Part shown: piece after piece, positions 51,112 through 60,091 of the stretch | How positions within the stretch are numbered: position 1 is the stretch's first letter | Layout: each line of letters begins with the position of its first letter | Source: Loktanella sp. Alg231-35 | Lineage (GTDB): Bacteria; Pseudomonadota; Alphaproteobacteria; Rhodobacterales; Rhodobacteraceae | DNA: 64,000 nucleotides | Assembly: GCF_900143545.1 (NCBI RefSeq) | Contig: NZ_FREV01000009.1 | Location: 49,800 to 113,799, forward strand | Direction of reading: 5' to 3' | Program-made: the position numbers and the translations under genes | Notes under the pieces: generated by a model | Databases searched by the model: none | Seen by the model: the letters and a program-made list of their open reading frames with translations, nothing else | Told to the model about the DNA's origin: nothing

Positions 51112-52167
51112 ATGGGGCAATCAATGAAATTGGCGGTCGTGGGGGCAGGTCTTGTCGGACAGCGCCATATTGCTGCGATTGGTCAAGTGGACGGCGTTGA
51201 ACTGGCCGCTGTGGTCGAACCCGGACCGACAGAACAATCGGTGCCTGTTTTTGCGTCCTTAGAAGATATGTTCGCGGCGGTCGATGTCGATGGTGTGATC
51301 CTGTCGACGCCTACCTTGATGCATGTTGATGGTGGTATGGCCTGCATGGATCGCGGCGTGCCTGTGTTGATTGAGAAACCTCTGGCAGCATCAGCGGATG
51401 ATGCACAGGGGTTGATTGATCGCGCCCGCGAAAAGGATGTGGCAATTCTGGTCGGCCATCACCGCCGCCATAACCCGATCATTCAGAAGACGGCAGAGTT
51501 GATTAAGGAGGGGGCGATCGGTCAGCCGCGCGCAGCACAGGTGACGTGCTGGTTCTACAAGCCGGATGATTATTTCGACGTCGCCCCTTGGCGCAAGAAA
51601 GCAGGTGCGGGTCCGATCTCGGTCAATCTTGTCCATGACGTTGATCTCATGCGCTACTTTTTGGGGGAGGTCGTGACCGTTCAGGCGCAGACGGCGCCAT
51701 CATTGCGCGGGTTTGAAAACGAGGACCTTGCGGCGGCCGTTCTGCGGTTTGAAAGCGGTGCGGTCTGCACGATCACCGTGTCCGACAGCATCGCATCGCC
51801 GTGGAGTTGGGAGCTGACATCGCGCGAGTATCCGATTTATCCCGCGACGAACGAATCCTGTTACCTGATCGGCGGGTCCGAGGGCGCGTTGAGCATCCCT
51901 GACATGCGCCTTTGGCAACATGAAGGCGGCACAAGCTGGTGGAACCCGATCAAGGCGACGGCGATGCCGGTGAGCTCGTCCGATCCGCTCATCAATCAGA
52001 TTGCACACTTCGAAGACGTGATTCGTGGTCGCGCTAAACCCTTGGTTACAGGGGAAGAAGGCCTAAAGACATTGCGCGTTATTGAAGCGATCCAGATCGC
52101 CGCGCACACGCAAACCACCGTTCATCTAGGCAACGATGTTGCAAAATCAGTTGCTTTAGGTGAATAA
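51112..52167 (+). CDS. Gfo/Idh/MocA family oxidoreductase
   Basis: A 351-residue NAD(P)-dependent dehydrogenase. Rossmann motif VVGAGLVGQRHIAAI, the family EKP in VLIEKPLAASADD, and a C-terminal domain with NLVHDVDLMRYFLGE holding the histidine and aspartate of the usual catalytic region. Relatives oxidise inositol, glucose or other polyols and their derivatives. The start is ATG 51112 or ATG 51124; both have G-rich upstream sequence. It stands ahead of the TRAP genes as part of the same cluster and may perform the first oxidation of the imported compound. Confidence 0.87.
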   Translation: MGQSMKLAVVGAGLVGQRHIAAIGQVDGVELAAVVEPGPTEQSVPVFASLEDMFAAVDVDGVILSTPTLMHVDGGMACMDRGVPVLIEKPLAASADDAQGLIDRAREKDVAILVGHHRRHNPIIQKTAELIKEGAIGQPRAAQVTCWFYKPDDYFDVAPWRKKAGAGPISVNLVHDVDLMRYFLGEVVTVQAQTAPSLRGFENEDLAAAVLRFESGAVCTITVSDSIASPWSWELTSREYPIYPATNESCYLIGGSEGALSIPDMRLWQHEGGTSWWNPIKATAMPVSSSDPLINQIAHFEDVIRGRAKPLVTGEEGLKTLRVIEAIQIAAHTQTTVHLGNDVAKSVALGE

Positions 52168-52182
52168 AATATCCGATATTTT
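52166..52182. promoter_or_regulatory. Candidate GntR operator 2, perfect palindrome upstream of dctP
   Basis: AAAATATC (52166-52173), centre C, GATATTTT (52175-52182): perfect eight-base arms. It overlaps the last bases of the Gfo/Idh stop codon and lies about 90 bases before dctP, suggesting a second regulated promoter. Confidence 0.65.
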
Positions 52183-52270
52183 GTAAAATGTATTGCGAAA
52201 TTAGGAAAATACGGCATTAATCTGCCACACAACCTGCCCGAACGGGCATTCAATCGTCTGGGAGGACATT

Positions 52271-53278
52271 ATGAAACTTACAATGACCCGCCGTCTTGCG
52301 ATGGCCGCCATGGTCGCTGCTGGCACAATCGCCGCCGCGCCTGCATTCGCCGATGGGCACGCCATTCAATTGCGCATGTCCACATCCGGTTCTGAAACCG
52401 ATGCGCGTTCGGTTGCTTTGGCAGAAGTATTCGGCCCCGCCGTTGCTGGTTTCGCATCCTACGAGCCATCCTACAACGCAACACTGTTCGACCAAGGCAC
52501 AGAGCTTGACGCGATCAGCCGTGGCAACCTTGAGATGTCGATCACATCGGCACAGGAACTGGCACAGTTCTTCCCTGAGTTCTCGATCTTCGCGACGGGC
52601 TACGTCCACCAAGACGCCGCGCACCAGGTCCGCGTGTTCAACGACCCGCTGATGGCGCCATTCCTTGCGACTGTCGAAGAAGAGCTCGGTGTTAAGTTGC
52701 TGTCCGTGATGTATCTGGGCCAGCGTCACGTGAACCTGCGCCAGACTCGCGAAGAGCTGGACGTGCAGACACCTGCTGACCTTGCAGGCGTGAACCTGCG
52801 GATGCCGGGCACAGACGCGTGGCAGTTCCTCGGCGCTGCTTTGGGTGCGGCACCAACGCCAATGGCCTTTACCGAGGTTTACACCGGTCTGTCGACTGGT
52901 GCGATTGACGGTCAGGACAACCCGCTGCCGACCGTTGTGGACCGCAAGTTCTACGAAGTGACAAATCAGATCGCTCTGACGTCACACCTTGTGGACCTGA
53001 ACTACATCGCGATCTCTGCCGAGACGTTTAATTCCATGGAACCTGCGCAGCAATTGGCTGTTCAGAAAGCTGCAGACGCTGCGGCTTCCGTTGGCCGCCT
53101 CCGCCAGCTTGAGCTCGAAGGCAGCCTGACCGCTTTCCTCGAAGAGAATGGTGTGGAAGTCTATACACCTGACACAGCCGCATTCCGCGAGCACGTACAG
53201 GCGCAGTATGTCGGTTCCGAATTTGCCGCCAGCTGGCCAGAAGGTGTTCTGGACGCAATCAACGCGCTCGGTAACTAA
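52271..53278 (+). CDS. dctP: TRAP transporter substrate-binding protein
   Basis: A 335-residue periplasmic DctP-type protein. Signal peptide MKLTMTRRLAMAAMVAAGTI with cleavage near AFADGHA. The arginine that holds the substrate carboxylate in this family is in ADLAGVNLRMPGTDAW, and FTEVYTGLSTGAIDGQDNPL is the typical C-terminal lobe signature. GGGAGGA lies 8 bases before ATG 52271. The substrate is probably an organic acid (or sulfonate), but it cannot be read from the sequence. A large gene product is expected since it leads the transporter operon. Confidence 0.93.
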   Translation: MKLTMTRRLAMAAMVAAGTIAAAPAFADGHAIQLRMSTSGSETDARSVALAEVFGPAVAGFASYEPSYNATLFDQGTELDAISRGNLEMSITSAQELAQFFPEFSIFATGYVHQDAAHQVRVFNDPLMAPFLATVEEELGVKLLSVMYLGQRHVNLRQTREELDVQTPADLAGVNLRMPGTDAWQFLGAALGAAPTPMAFTEVYTGLSTGAIDGQDNPLPTVVDRKFYEVTNQIALTSHLVDLNYIAISAETFNSMEPAQQLAVQKAADAAASVGRLRQLELEGSLTAFLEENGVEVYTPDTAAFREHVQAQYVGSEFAASWPEGVLDAINALGN

Positions 53279-53300
53279 GACCTGAGAAGGGAGACCCGCC

Positions 53301-53912
53301 ATGAAGACTTTATTCCGGTGGGTCTCTCGTATCTCTGACGCAATCGCGGCCACATTGTTGGCCGTGATTTTCTTTACCTTCCTGTTGCAGATCGGGTCGC
53401 GCTATACGCCGCGCATCATCCGCAGCCTTGGTCTTGAAGAGACCTTTCCCACACTTGCCGCTGTGCAACCCCTTGGCTGGACGCTTGAGCTTATCGCGAT
53501 CCTGTGGGTTTGGGTGATCTTTTTCAGCTGCGCCTTCGTGGTGCGCGAATGGGATCATGTGAAATTCGACATTATTTGTCTGGCGGTGTCGCGCCGAATG
53601 CGCACGATCTTCGCTGTGATCTCGGCCGTCGCGATTGTGGCGGGGATGCTTTACGCGCTGCTGCCAACGCTTGATTACATCGACTGGATGAAAATCCGCA
53701 AAACATCGACGGTACGCAATCCATTTACAGGCAGCAAAATTCCGATGCGCACCATCTTTAGCGTCTACGGCGCATTCATGATCGTGGTCGCCGCCCGCTA
53801 TGCGTGGCTGGCGATAGATACGCTGCGCAACGGGCCGCCCAAGACCGAACTCGAAATCGTGCTTGAGGCTGAATCTGCAGCAGATGCCAAAGCGGCGGAG
53901 GCACAGTCATGA
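53301..53912 (+). CDS. dctQ: TRAP transporter small membrane subunit
   Basis: A 203-residue protein with four membrane helices (AATLLAVIFFTFLLQIG, ILWVWVIFFSCAFVV, TIFAVISAVAIVAGMLYAL and TIFSVYGAFMIVVAARYAW). This is the DctQ topology; the charged tail (ELEIVLEAESAADAKAAEAQ) is cytoplasmic or surface exposed. Overlaps dctM by ATGA. Confidence 0.9.
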   Translation: MKTLFRWVSRISDAIAATLLAVIFFTFLLQIGSRYTPRIIRSLGLEETFPTLAAVQPLGWTLELIAILWVWVIFFSCAFVVREWDHVKFDIICLAVSRRMRTIFAVISAVAIVAGMLYALLPTLDYIDWMKIRKTSTVRNPFTGSKIPMRTIFSVYGAFMIVVAARYAWLAIDTLRNGPPKTELEIVLEAESAADAKAAEAQS

Positions 53913-55204
53913 GCTTTGAACTCGTCTCCCTCCTCATAACGCTCTTTTTCCTTGCAGGAATTGGCACGCCCATTGGGTATTCTATCCTGCTGGCCTCGGT
54001 TGTTTACCTCGGTATTGCGGGTCTCGATGTGGCGCTTGCTGGTGAAAAGATCCTGCAAGGGTTCTATGGCAGTGCGATCCTGCTGGCCGTGCCGTTGTTC
54101 ATTGTGGCCGCGAACATCATGAACGCGGGCTCGATTACGGACCGTTTGTTGAACTTTTGCGTGGCTGTCGTTGGGCGGTTCAAAGGCGGGATGGGACATG
54201 TGAATGTCGTTGCCTCGCTGATCTTTTCGGGCATGTCAGGGTCCGCCGTGGCAGACGCGGCAGGCATCGGGAAAATCATCATCTCGATGATGACCCGCAG
54301 CGGCAAATACAGCCGTGGATATGCGGCGGCAATCACTGCGGCCTCGGCCACAATCGGCCCGATCATCCCACCATCCATTCCGATGGTTCTCTATGCGTTA
54401 GTGTCCAATGCGTCAATTGGCGCTCTGTTCCTCGCGGGTATCTTGCCCGGTCTGATTATGGGCGTCGTCCTGATGGGCATGAACGGTTACCTCGCCCACA
54501 AACGCGGGTTCGAGGTAGAAGAAGCTGTGCCGCTGAAGGCTTTGCCGAAAGTCACAGCAAATGCGTTTCCTGCGCTGCTCATGCCTGTGATCCTGCTCTA
54601 TGGAATTTACGGTGGCGTCACGACACCAACCGAAGCCGCCGCGGTCGCCGCATTCTATGCCCTTATGCTGGCCGCGTTGTTCTACCGCTCTTTGTCATTC
54701 AAGGCGCTCTACAATGTGTTCGTAGGCTCCGCGCGTTCATCTGCTGCCGTAGGCATTGTGATCGGTGGGGCGTTCATCTTGAACTTCATCGTTATCACCG
54801 AGCAAATCCCGCAGAGCATTTCCGGCGTTTTGGAAGGGGCCGAGATCAGCCCGCTGATGTTCCTGATCATGGTCAATGTGCTGATCCTGCTGTTGGGCTG
54901 CGTGCTGGACGCGACGACGATTATTTTGGTGATCGTGCCGCTGTTCATCCCGACCTGCGAAGCCTTGGGCATTGATCTGGTGCATTTTGGCGTGCTGGTT
55001 GTGGTGAATTCGATGATCGGCCTGATTACGCCGCCCTATGGGATCTTATTGTTCGTGATCAACGCGGTCACCGACATTCCCTTGCGCGAAATTATCTCGG
55101 AAATCTGGGCGTTCCTTGCCGTGCTAATTGGGGCGCTGATCGTGATGATGCTCTCACCTGATCTGGTGCTCTGGCTCCCGCGTTTGCTTGGATATCAGGG
55201 CTAA
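53909..55204 (+). CDS. dctM: TRAP transporter large membrane subunit
   Basis: A 431-residue DctM-type permease with about 12 helices. Family marks: SILLASVVYLGIAGL, NVVASLIFSGMSGSAVADAA and ATIGPIIPPSIPMVLYALVS, followed by GGVTTPTEAAAVAAFYAL, the second repeat with the sodium- and substrate-binding loops. Shares one base with the next gene (TAATG). Provides sodium-coupled transport with DctP and DctQ. Confidence 0.93.
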   Translation: MSFELVSLLITLFFLAGIGTPIGYSILLASVVYLGIAGLDVALAGEKILQGFYGSAILLAVPLFIVAANIMNAGSITDRLLNFCVAVVGRFKGGMGHVNVVASLIFSGMSGSAVADAAGIGKIIISMMTRSGKYSRGYAAAITAASATIGPIIPPSIPMVLYALVSNASIGALFLAGILPGLIMGVVLMGMNGYLAHKRGFEVEEAVPLKALPKVTANAFPALLMPVILLYGIYGGVTTPTEAAAVAAFYALMLAALFYRSLSFKALYNVFVGSARSSAAVGIVIGGAFILNFIVITEQIPQSISGVLEGAEISPLMFLIMVNVLILLLGCVLDATTIILVIVPLFIPTCEALGIDLVHFGVLVVVNSMIGLITPPYGILLFVINAVTDIPLREIISEIWAFLAVLIGALIVMMLSPDLVLWLPRLLGYQG

Positions 55205-56943
55205 TGTTGACGATCCCGCTCAGCGCTGCTCCGGGTGATTTGGCAACGAAACTGGCTGCGATCGCCGAGGTCGGATTTGAGGCGATTGACCTGAGCCTGA
55301 CGGAAGTTGCCCAGTTTGACGGCACGCTTGACGAACTGGCGGGGCACATCGCGGGTACAGGCCTCAGGATCGCGTCCCTTGGGCCGCTCGATACGGGTGC
55401 TTCTACGGCTTTGATTGAGGCCAAGGCTGCTGTGGCCCAGGCCTTGGGCGTCGATCTTTTGATCCTTACAGTTGACGGGGATGTCCCGACTGCTTTGCCA
55501 AACACCAAGGGCGTACGTCTGGCGCTGCGACCATCGCGAACCGCCGAGGACGCCGTGATCGCCTTTGTCAAAGAACAGAACGATCCCGCGATTGGCCTAG
55601 CCTTGAATGCGTTTGAAATCTTGGGCGATGGATCCCGCCCCGCCCGTCTACGGGATCTGGACGGGTCATCGGTGTTCCATGTCACCCTATGTGACGGCCC
55701 AACCTCGCCCGCCTTGCCGGGCCAAGGGACATTGAACCTAGGCGGATTTGCCCGTGTGCTGGCGCGGATTGGATATCATGGGCCGTGGTTGGTGGAGGCC
55801 GCGGCTACGGGGTCCGCCAGCGTGCCCGACGCATACCGCGCACTTGTTACGGTTTTGTCTGATGCGTCAGTGATCGAACCCCTTTTACGTAGCACCACGC
55901 CCGAACTCCCCGCAAAAGTCCCTGTCAGCGGGTTTGAATTTATTGAATTTGCGGTTGATGAAGCGGGGGCTGTCCAACTTGAGGCCGTGCTGACCTCAAT
56001 GGCGTTCCGGCGCGAGCGTTCTCACCGCACCAAACACGTGGCGCTCTGGCGTCAGGGGGCGGTGAACATTGTTATTAATCAGGATCGACAGGGCCATGCG
56101 GCGCGCACCTTTGCGCAGCACGGGCCCTGCGTCTGCGACATGGGCCTGCGGGTTCAAGATGCGTCCGAGACCGTTGCGCGCGCTACGGCGCTCGGCAGTC
56201 AGGATTTCTCACAAGCAGTGGGCCTTGGCGAGCTTGATATTCCAGCGATCAAGGGCGTAGGGGGCAGCCTGCTGCATTTCATTGACCAGCATTCTGATCT
56301 GCACCGCGTTTGGGACATTGAATTTGAACCCGTCGCACGCACGCGTGCCACACCGCCGGCTGGGCTGCGCAGGGTCGACCATGTGGCCCAGACCATGCAC
56401 TTTGAAGAGATGCAGAGCTGGCTTCTGTACTATCTGACCACATTCGAGATGACAAAATCAGCCATTGTGAACGTCGCGGACCCGTCCGGCATCGTGCGAT
56501 CGCAGGCGATTGAAACACCCGAAGGCGAGGTGCGGCTGAACCTGAACGGGGCCGCAGATACCGAAACGCTGGCGGGGTCTTTCGTGTCGGGCCGCTTGAG
56601 CGCGGGGGTGCAACATATCGCTTTCCAAACCGACGAAATTTTTGAGACTTCTACGCAGTTTGAAGCCTCTGGCTTTGCTCGCCTGAACGTTCCACAAAAC
56701 TACTACAGCGACACGCAGGCGGCGTTTGGCTTGGACGACGCGACGACCGATGATCTGCGCCGCCACAACATCCTTTATGACGAAGACGAACACGGGGCTT
56801 ATTTTCAGCTGTATGGCCAGACGATCTTTGACGGGCTCTTCTTTGAGATCGTTGAGCGCAAAGGCCGCTATGCAGGATACGGCGCACGCAATGCGCCAAT
56901 CCGGCTGGCCGCACAAACACGAACCCTCAAAGGTGCCGCATGA
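55204..56943 (+). CDS. Fusion of degenerate sugar-isomerase-like TIM barrel and HPPD-like VOC dioxygenase domains
   Basis: A 579-residue two-part protein with the layout of QuiC1-type 3-dehydroshikimate dehydratases. Residues 1 to about 215 are a xylose-isomerase-like TIM barrel; from about 235 there are two VOC modules as in 4-hydroxyphenylpyruvate dioxygenase. The C-terminal iron triad is intact: H393 in RRVDHVAQT, H471 in AGVQHIAFQ and E548 in LFFEIVERKG. The N-terminal barrel is shorter than usual and its metal ligands are changed (LALNAFE where LDSFH is usual, VTLCDGP where a Q-x-AD appears, no clear first Glu). So it may work as an oxygenase rather than a dehydratase. Overlaps both neighbours. 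Confidence 0.75.
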   Translation: MLTIPLSAAPGDLATKLAAIAEVGFEAIDLSLTEVAQFDGTLDELAGHIAGTGLRIASLGPLDTGASTALIEAKAAVAQALGVDLLILTVDGDVPTALPNTKGVRLALRPSRTAEDAVIAFVKEQNDPAIGLALNAFEILGDGSRPARLRDLDGSSVFHVTLCDGPTSPALPGQGTLNLGGFARVLARIGYHGPWLVEAAATGSASVPDAYRALVTVLSDASVIEPLLRSTTPELPAKVPVSGFEFIEFAVDEAGAVQLEAVLTSMAFRRERSHRTKHVALWRQGAVNIVINQDRQGHAARTFAQHGPCVCDMGLRVQDASETVARATALGSQDFSQAVGLGELDIPAIKGVGGSLLHFIDQHSDLHRVWDIEFEPVARTRATPPAGLRRVDHVAQTMHFEEMQSWLLYYLTTFEMTKSAIVNVADPSGIVRSQAIETPEGEVRLNLNGAADTETLAGSFVSGRLSAGVQHIAFQTDEIFETSTQFEASGFARLNVPQNYYSDTQAAFGLDDATTDDLRRHNILYDEDEHGAYFQLYGQTIFDGLFFEIVERKGRYAGYGARNAPIRLAAQTRTLKGAA

Positions 56944-57734
56944 GTGACGACGCAGATGCAATCCGCAATTGGTGGCGCACGTCGATCATCGACATGGAAC
57001 CGGGCAAGATCGCCTTTCGCGGCCACCTGATTGAGGACCTGATCGGCAATGTGTCCTTTCCGCAGATGATCTGGCTGATGACCGCCGCGCGGTTGCCATC
57101 GGCGGGTGAGGCCACGTTGCTTGAGGCGGCTTTGGTCGCAGGAGTCGATCACGGCCCGCAGGCGCCGTCGATCGCCGCCGCCAGAATGACTGCGACCTGT
57201 GGGGTTGGTTTGAACAATGCCATGGCGAATGGCGTCAACATGCTCGGCGATGTGCATGGCGGCGCGGGCGAGCAATGCGCGGACCTGTATTATGACATCA
57301 ACGACCGGATCGAGGGCGGCGCAGCCTTGGCTGATGCCGTGCAATCAGGGCTTGATGCATGGCGCGCCGAAAACGGCAAGATCGTCAGCGGCTTTGGCCA
57401 TCGGTTCCACAAACCTGTCGACCCGCGCGCGCCCCGCCTGATGGCGCTGGTCCGCGCGGCGGCCAAGGCAGGCACCGTTTCGGGCCGCTACGCCGACATT
57501 GGCGAGGCCGTGCAGGCCAATCTCAGCGCCCGCAAACCTCTGGCGATGAATATCGATGGGGCCACGGCCGTGATTTTCTGCGAGCTCGGATTCCCTGCAC
57601 CTTTGTCGCGTGGCCTATTTTGTCTGTCCCGTTCGGTGGGAATTCTGTCCCACGCATGGGAGCAGATGCAGCAGGGCGGGCGCAACAAAGGCCCGATGCC
57701 GCCCGCGTATTTGCCAAAATACGATAAAGCATAA
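56940..57734 (+). CDS. Citryl-CoA lyase-like protein (citrate synthase fold)
   Basis: A 264-residue member of the citrate synthase superfamily that lacks the N-terminal third of citrate synthase. The catalytic histidines are seen in GDVHGGAGEQ and in VSGFGHRFHK, followed by DPRAPRL. Proteins of this size and pattern are citryl-CoA lyases or related enzymes that split or form a 3-hydroxyacyl-CoA to give acetyl-CoA plus an oxo acid. The true substrate is unknown here. Overlaps the fusion gene by ATGA; its stop codon overlaps operator 3. Confidence 0.75.
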   Translation: MSDDADAIRNWWRTSIIDMEPGKIAFRGHLIEDLIGNVSFPQMIWLMTAARLPSAGEATLLEAALVAGVDHGPQAPSIAAARMTATCGVGLNNAMANGVNMLGDVHGGAGEQCADLYYDINDRIEGGAALADAVQSGLDAWRAENGKIVSGFGHRFHKPVDPRAPRLMALVRAAAKAGTVSGRYADIGEAVQANLSARKPLAMNIDGATAVIFCELGFPAPLSRGLFCLSRSVGILSHAWEQMQQGGRNKGPMPPAYLPKYDKA

Positions 57735-57749
57735 AATATCATAGATTTT
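57733..57749. promoter_or_regulatory. Candidate GntR operator 3, upstream of the isomerase-aldolase unit
   Basis: AAAATATC-A-TAGATTTT, related to the palindrome at 52166. It overlaps the stop codon of the citryl-CoA lyase-like gene, in an A-T-rich 67-base gap before the next start at 57802, marking a probable third regulated promoter. Confidence 0.5.
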
Positions 57750-57801
57750 TAATTACCTAATATGATACTGCTTTAAGCAGACATAATAAGGTGATTCCGA
57801 C

Positions 57802-58701
57802 ATGCCAAATGAAACTGGCGATCCTCTTTATTCGCTTGCGCATCTGACGTTGATCAATGCGACAGCGCCCGAGCTGATCTACATCGCGGCGCGCGCGGGA
57901 TATGACGCGGTGTCCCCGCGGTTCATCCAGATGAACGTGCCCGGTGAGTTTCGCGAAAGCCCCATTGATAAGGCGATGGTGTCGGCCACCAAGACGGCGT
58001 TGAAAACGACGGGCCTCAAGGTTCTCGACATCGAACTGGCCCGCATCACCGAGGATTGCGACCCGCGCAGCTTTGAGGCAGCGTGTGAATTGGGCGGCGA
58101 ATTAGGTGCCACCCGTATGATTATGTCCGCTTGGACGCCCACGCGCGATGATCGCAATTTCATCGTCGATTGCTACGCCGAAACTTGCGAGATCGCGGCC
58201 CCCTACGGGCTGTCCGTCGATCTCGAATTCCCCAGCTTCAGCCGTCTGCGCACCTTGGACGAGGCGTTGGACATCGTGCGCGCCGCAGATCGGCCCAACG
58301 GCGGCATACTGGTCGATACGCTCTATATGCACCTCAGCCGTGTGGACCTTGCCGAGCTTCTGCATATCCCCGGTGATTTGCTAAACTTCCTTCACATCTC
58401 GGACGCTTTGCCTGGCATCGCGGATACGCGCGAAGGGATGATCCAGCTGGCGCGCGATGCGCGTCTTTACCCCGGCGAAGGCTGCATCGATTTCGCTAGG
58501 ATCATCGAACGCATGCCGCCGATTGATTATTCCATCGAACTGCCAAACCAATCCCGCGTCACTGAGCTGGGCTTTGAAGAACATGCACGGCGGTGTTTGC
58601 AACACGCCAAACGCACCTTCGGCCATGTCCGGTCCGAGCGGCGCACCCATCCTATTCCCCTACAAGAAAGCACTAAGGACTATGGCCAAAGAGCTCACTG
58701 A
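57802..58701 (+). CDS. Sugar phosphate isomerase/epimerase-like TIM-barrel protein
   Basis: A 299-residue AP-endonuclease-2/xylose-isomerase-like barrel. Unlike the fused barrel upstream, its four metal ligands are in place: E in LSVDLEFPSFS, D in GGILVDTLYMHLS, H in FLHISDALPG and E in YSIELPNQS. Family members include IolE, IolI, hydroxypyruvate isomerase and dehydroshikimate dehydratase. AAGGTGA precedes ATG 57802. Overlaps the aldehyde dehydrogenase start by 20 bases. Confidence 0.83.
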   Translation: MPNETGDPLYSLAHLTLINATAPELIYIAARAGYDAVSPRFIQMNVPGEFRESPIDKAMVSATKTALKTTGLKVLDIELARITEDCDPRSFEAACELGGELGATRMIMSAWTPTRDDRNFIVDCYAETCEIAAPYGLSVDLEFPSFSRLRTLDEALDIVRAADRPNGGILVDTLYMHLSRVDLAELLHIPGDLLNFLHISDALPGIADTREGMIQLARDARLYPGEGCIDFARIIERMPPIDYSIELPNQSRVTELGFEEHARRCLQHAKRTFGHVRSERRTHPIPLQESTKDYGQRAH

Positions 58702-60091
58702 CGAAGTCCGCCAACTGACGGCAGACATGATTGCGCGGGCCCGCGCAGCAATGAAAGAAATCGAGAACTGGTCTCAGGCTGATCTGGACCGGTTGAGCCA
58801 AGCCATTGCATGGTATGCAGGCAACGAGGCGACTTTCACACGACTGGCCGAACAGGGCGTCGATGAAAGCGGCATCGGGGATCGTGCAGGTCGCCCCGCC
58901 AAACGTTTCAAGATCCAGATGGTGCTGCGCGACGTGTTGCGCACCCCGTCCACGGGTGTGGTCGAGGTGGATGAGGCCAAGGGGGTGGTTAAATACGCCA
59001 AACCTGCCGGTGTGATCGCCTCGCTGATCCCGATGACAAACCCGGCGATGACGCCGCCCGTGACGGGCGTGTCGTCGGCCAATGCGCGCAACGCGGTGAT
59101 CTTCTCGCCGCATCCGCGCACCGCTGGCACCACGTTTGAGATGGTCGAGATGATGCGCAAGGCCTGCGAGGCCGTGGGTGCGCCTGCCGATCTGTTTCAG
59201 GCGGTGCGCCACCCGTCCATTCCAATGACGCAGCACCTGATGGAGGAATGCGATCTGACGCTGGCCACGGGTGGTAAACCCATGGTGAAAGCCGCGTATT
59301 CGTCGGGGCGGCCTGCGTATGGGGTTGGTGCGGGCAACTCGTCTATCGTGATTGACGAGACCGCAGATATCGACGTTGCCGCCGCAAATACGAGGATATC
59401 CAAGACCTCTGATTTCGGGTCAGGCTGTTCGGCGGATGGCAACATCATCATTCAGAAATCCATTTACGATCGAATGGTTGCGGCGTTGCAGGCCGAGGGC
59501 GGGTATCTGTGCTCTGCCGAGGAAAAGGCGCTGCTTGAGGCTGCGATGTGGGATGAAAAGGGCAACCGGACTTTTCCGACGATTGCCTGCAAGCCACAGC
59601 AAACTGCAGATGTTGCAGGGTTCACCGTGCCAGAGGATAGCAAGTTCATGATGGTCGAAAATCAGGGGCAGATCGGGCCGGAGCATAAATTTAGCAGGGA
59701 AAAGCTCACCACGGTTATGGCCTTGTATCACTTTGATAGGTTTGACGACGCCCTCGATACCGTGCGCCAAATATATTCAACGGGCGGCATCGGCCATTCG
59801 TGCGGCATTTACAGCCACAGCGAGGATAATATCGACGCCCTGGCGCGGGTCGCGCCCGTCAGCCGCATGATGGTGCGCCAACCGCAATCCAAAGCCAACG
59901 CGGGGTCGTGGACCAACGGCATGCCGATGACCAGTTCACTGGGCTGTGGCATCTGGGGCGGCAACATCACCAACGAAAACGTTACCATGAAACACATGAT
60001 GAATTACACTTGGGTCGCGCGACCCATCGCCGAGGATCGACCCTCTGAAGAGGAACTTTTCGGTGAGTTTTACGGACAGGAGATCGCGTGA
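58682..60091 (+). CDS. Aldehyde dehydrogenase, CoA-acylating type (SauS/EutE-like)
   Basis: A 469-residue aldehyde dehydrogenase. ASLIPMTNPAMTPPVTGVSS is typical of acylating enzymes such as sulfoacetaldehyde and acetaldehyde dehydrogenases, and the catalytic cysteine lies in SDFGSGCSADGNIII. YGVGAGNSSIVID is another mark of the acylating group. It would convert an aldehyde and CoA to acyl-CoA with NAD(P). The ATG 58682 is supported by AAGG upstream and the family N-terminus; the open frame 225 bases longer overlaps the isomerase gene. Overlaps the ThDP enzyme. Confidence 0.82.
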   Translation: MAKELTDEVRQLTADMIARARAAMKEIENWSQADLDRLSQAIAWYAGNEATFTRLAEQGVDESGIGDRAGRPAKRFKIQMVLRDVLRTPSTGVVEVDEAKGVVKYAKPAGVIASLIPMTNPAMTPPVTGVSSANARNAVIFSPHPRTAGTTFEMVEMMRKACEAVGAPADLFQAVRHPSIPMTQHLMEECDLTLATGGKPMVKAAYSSGRPAYGVGAGNSSIVIDETADIDVAAANTRISKTSDFGSGCSADGNIIIQKSIYDRMVAALQAEGGYLCSAEEKALLEAAMWDEKGNRTFPTIACKPQQTADVAGFTVPEDSKFMMVENQGQIGPEHKFSREKLTTVMALYHFDRFDDALDTVRQIYSTGGIGHSCGIYSHSEDNIDALARVAPVSRMMVRQPQSKANAGSWTNGMPMTSSLGCGIWGGNITNENVTMKHMMNYTWVARPIAEDRPSEEELFGEFYGQEIA

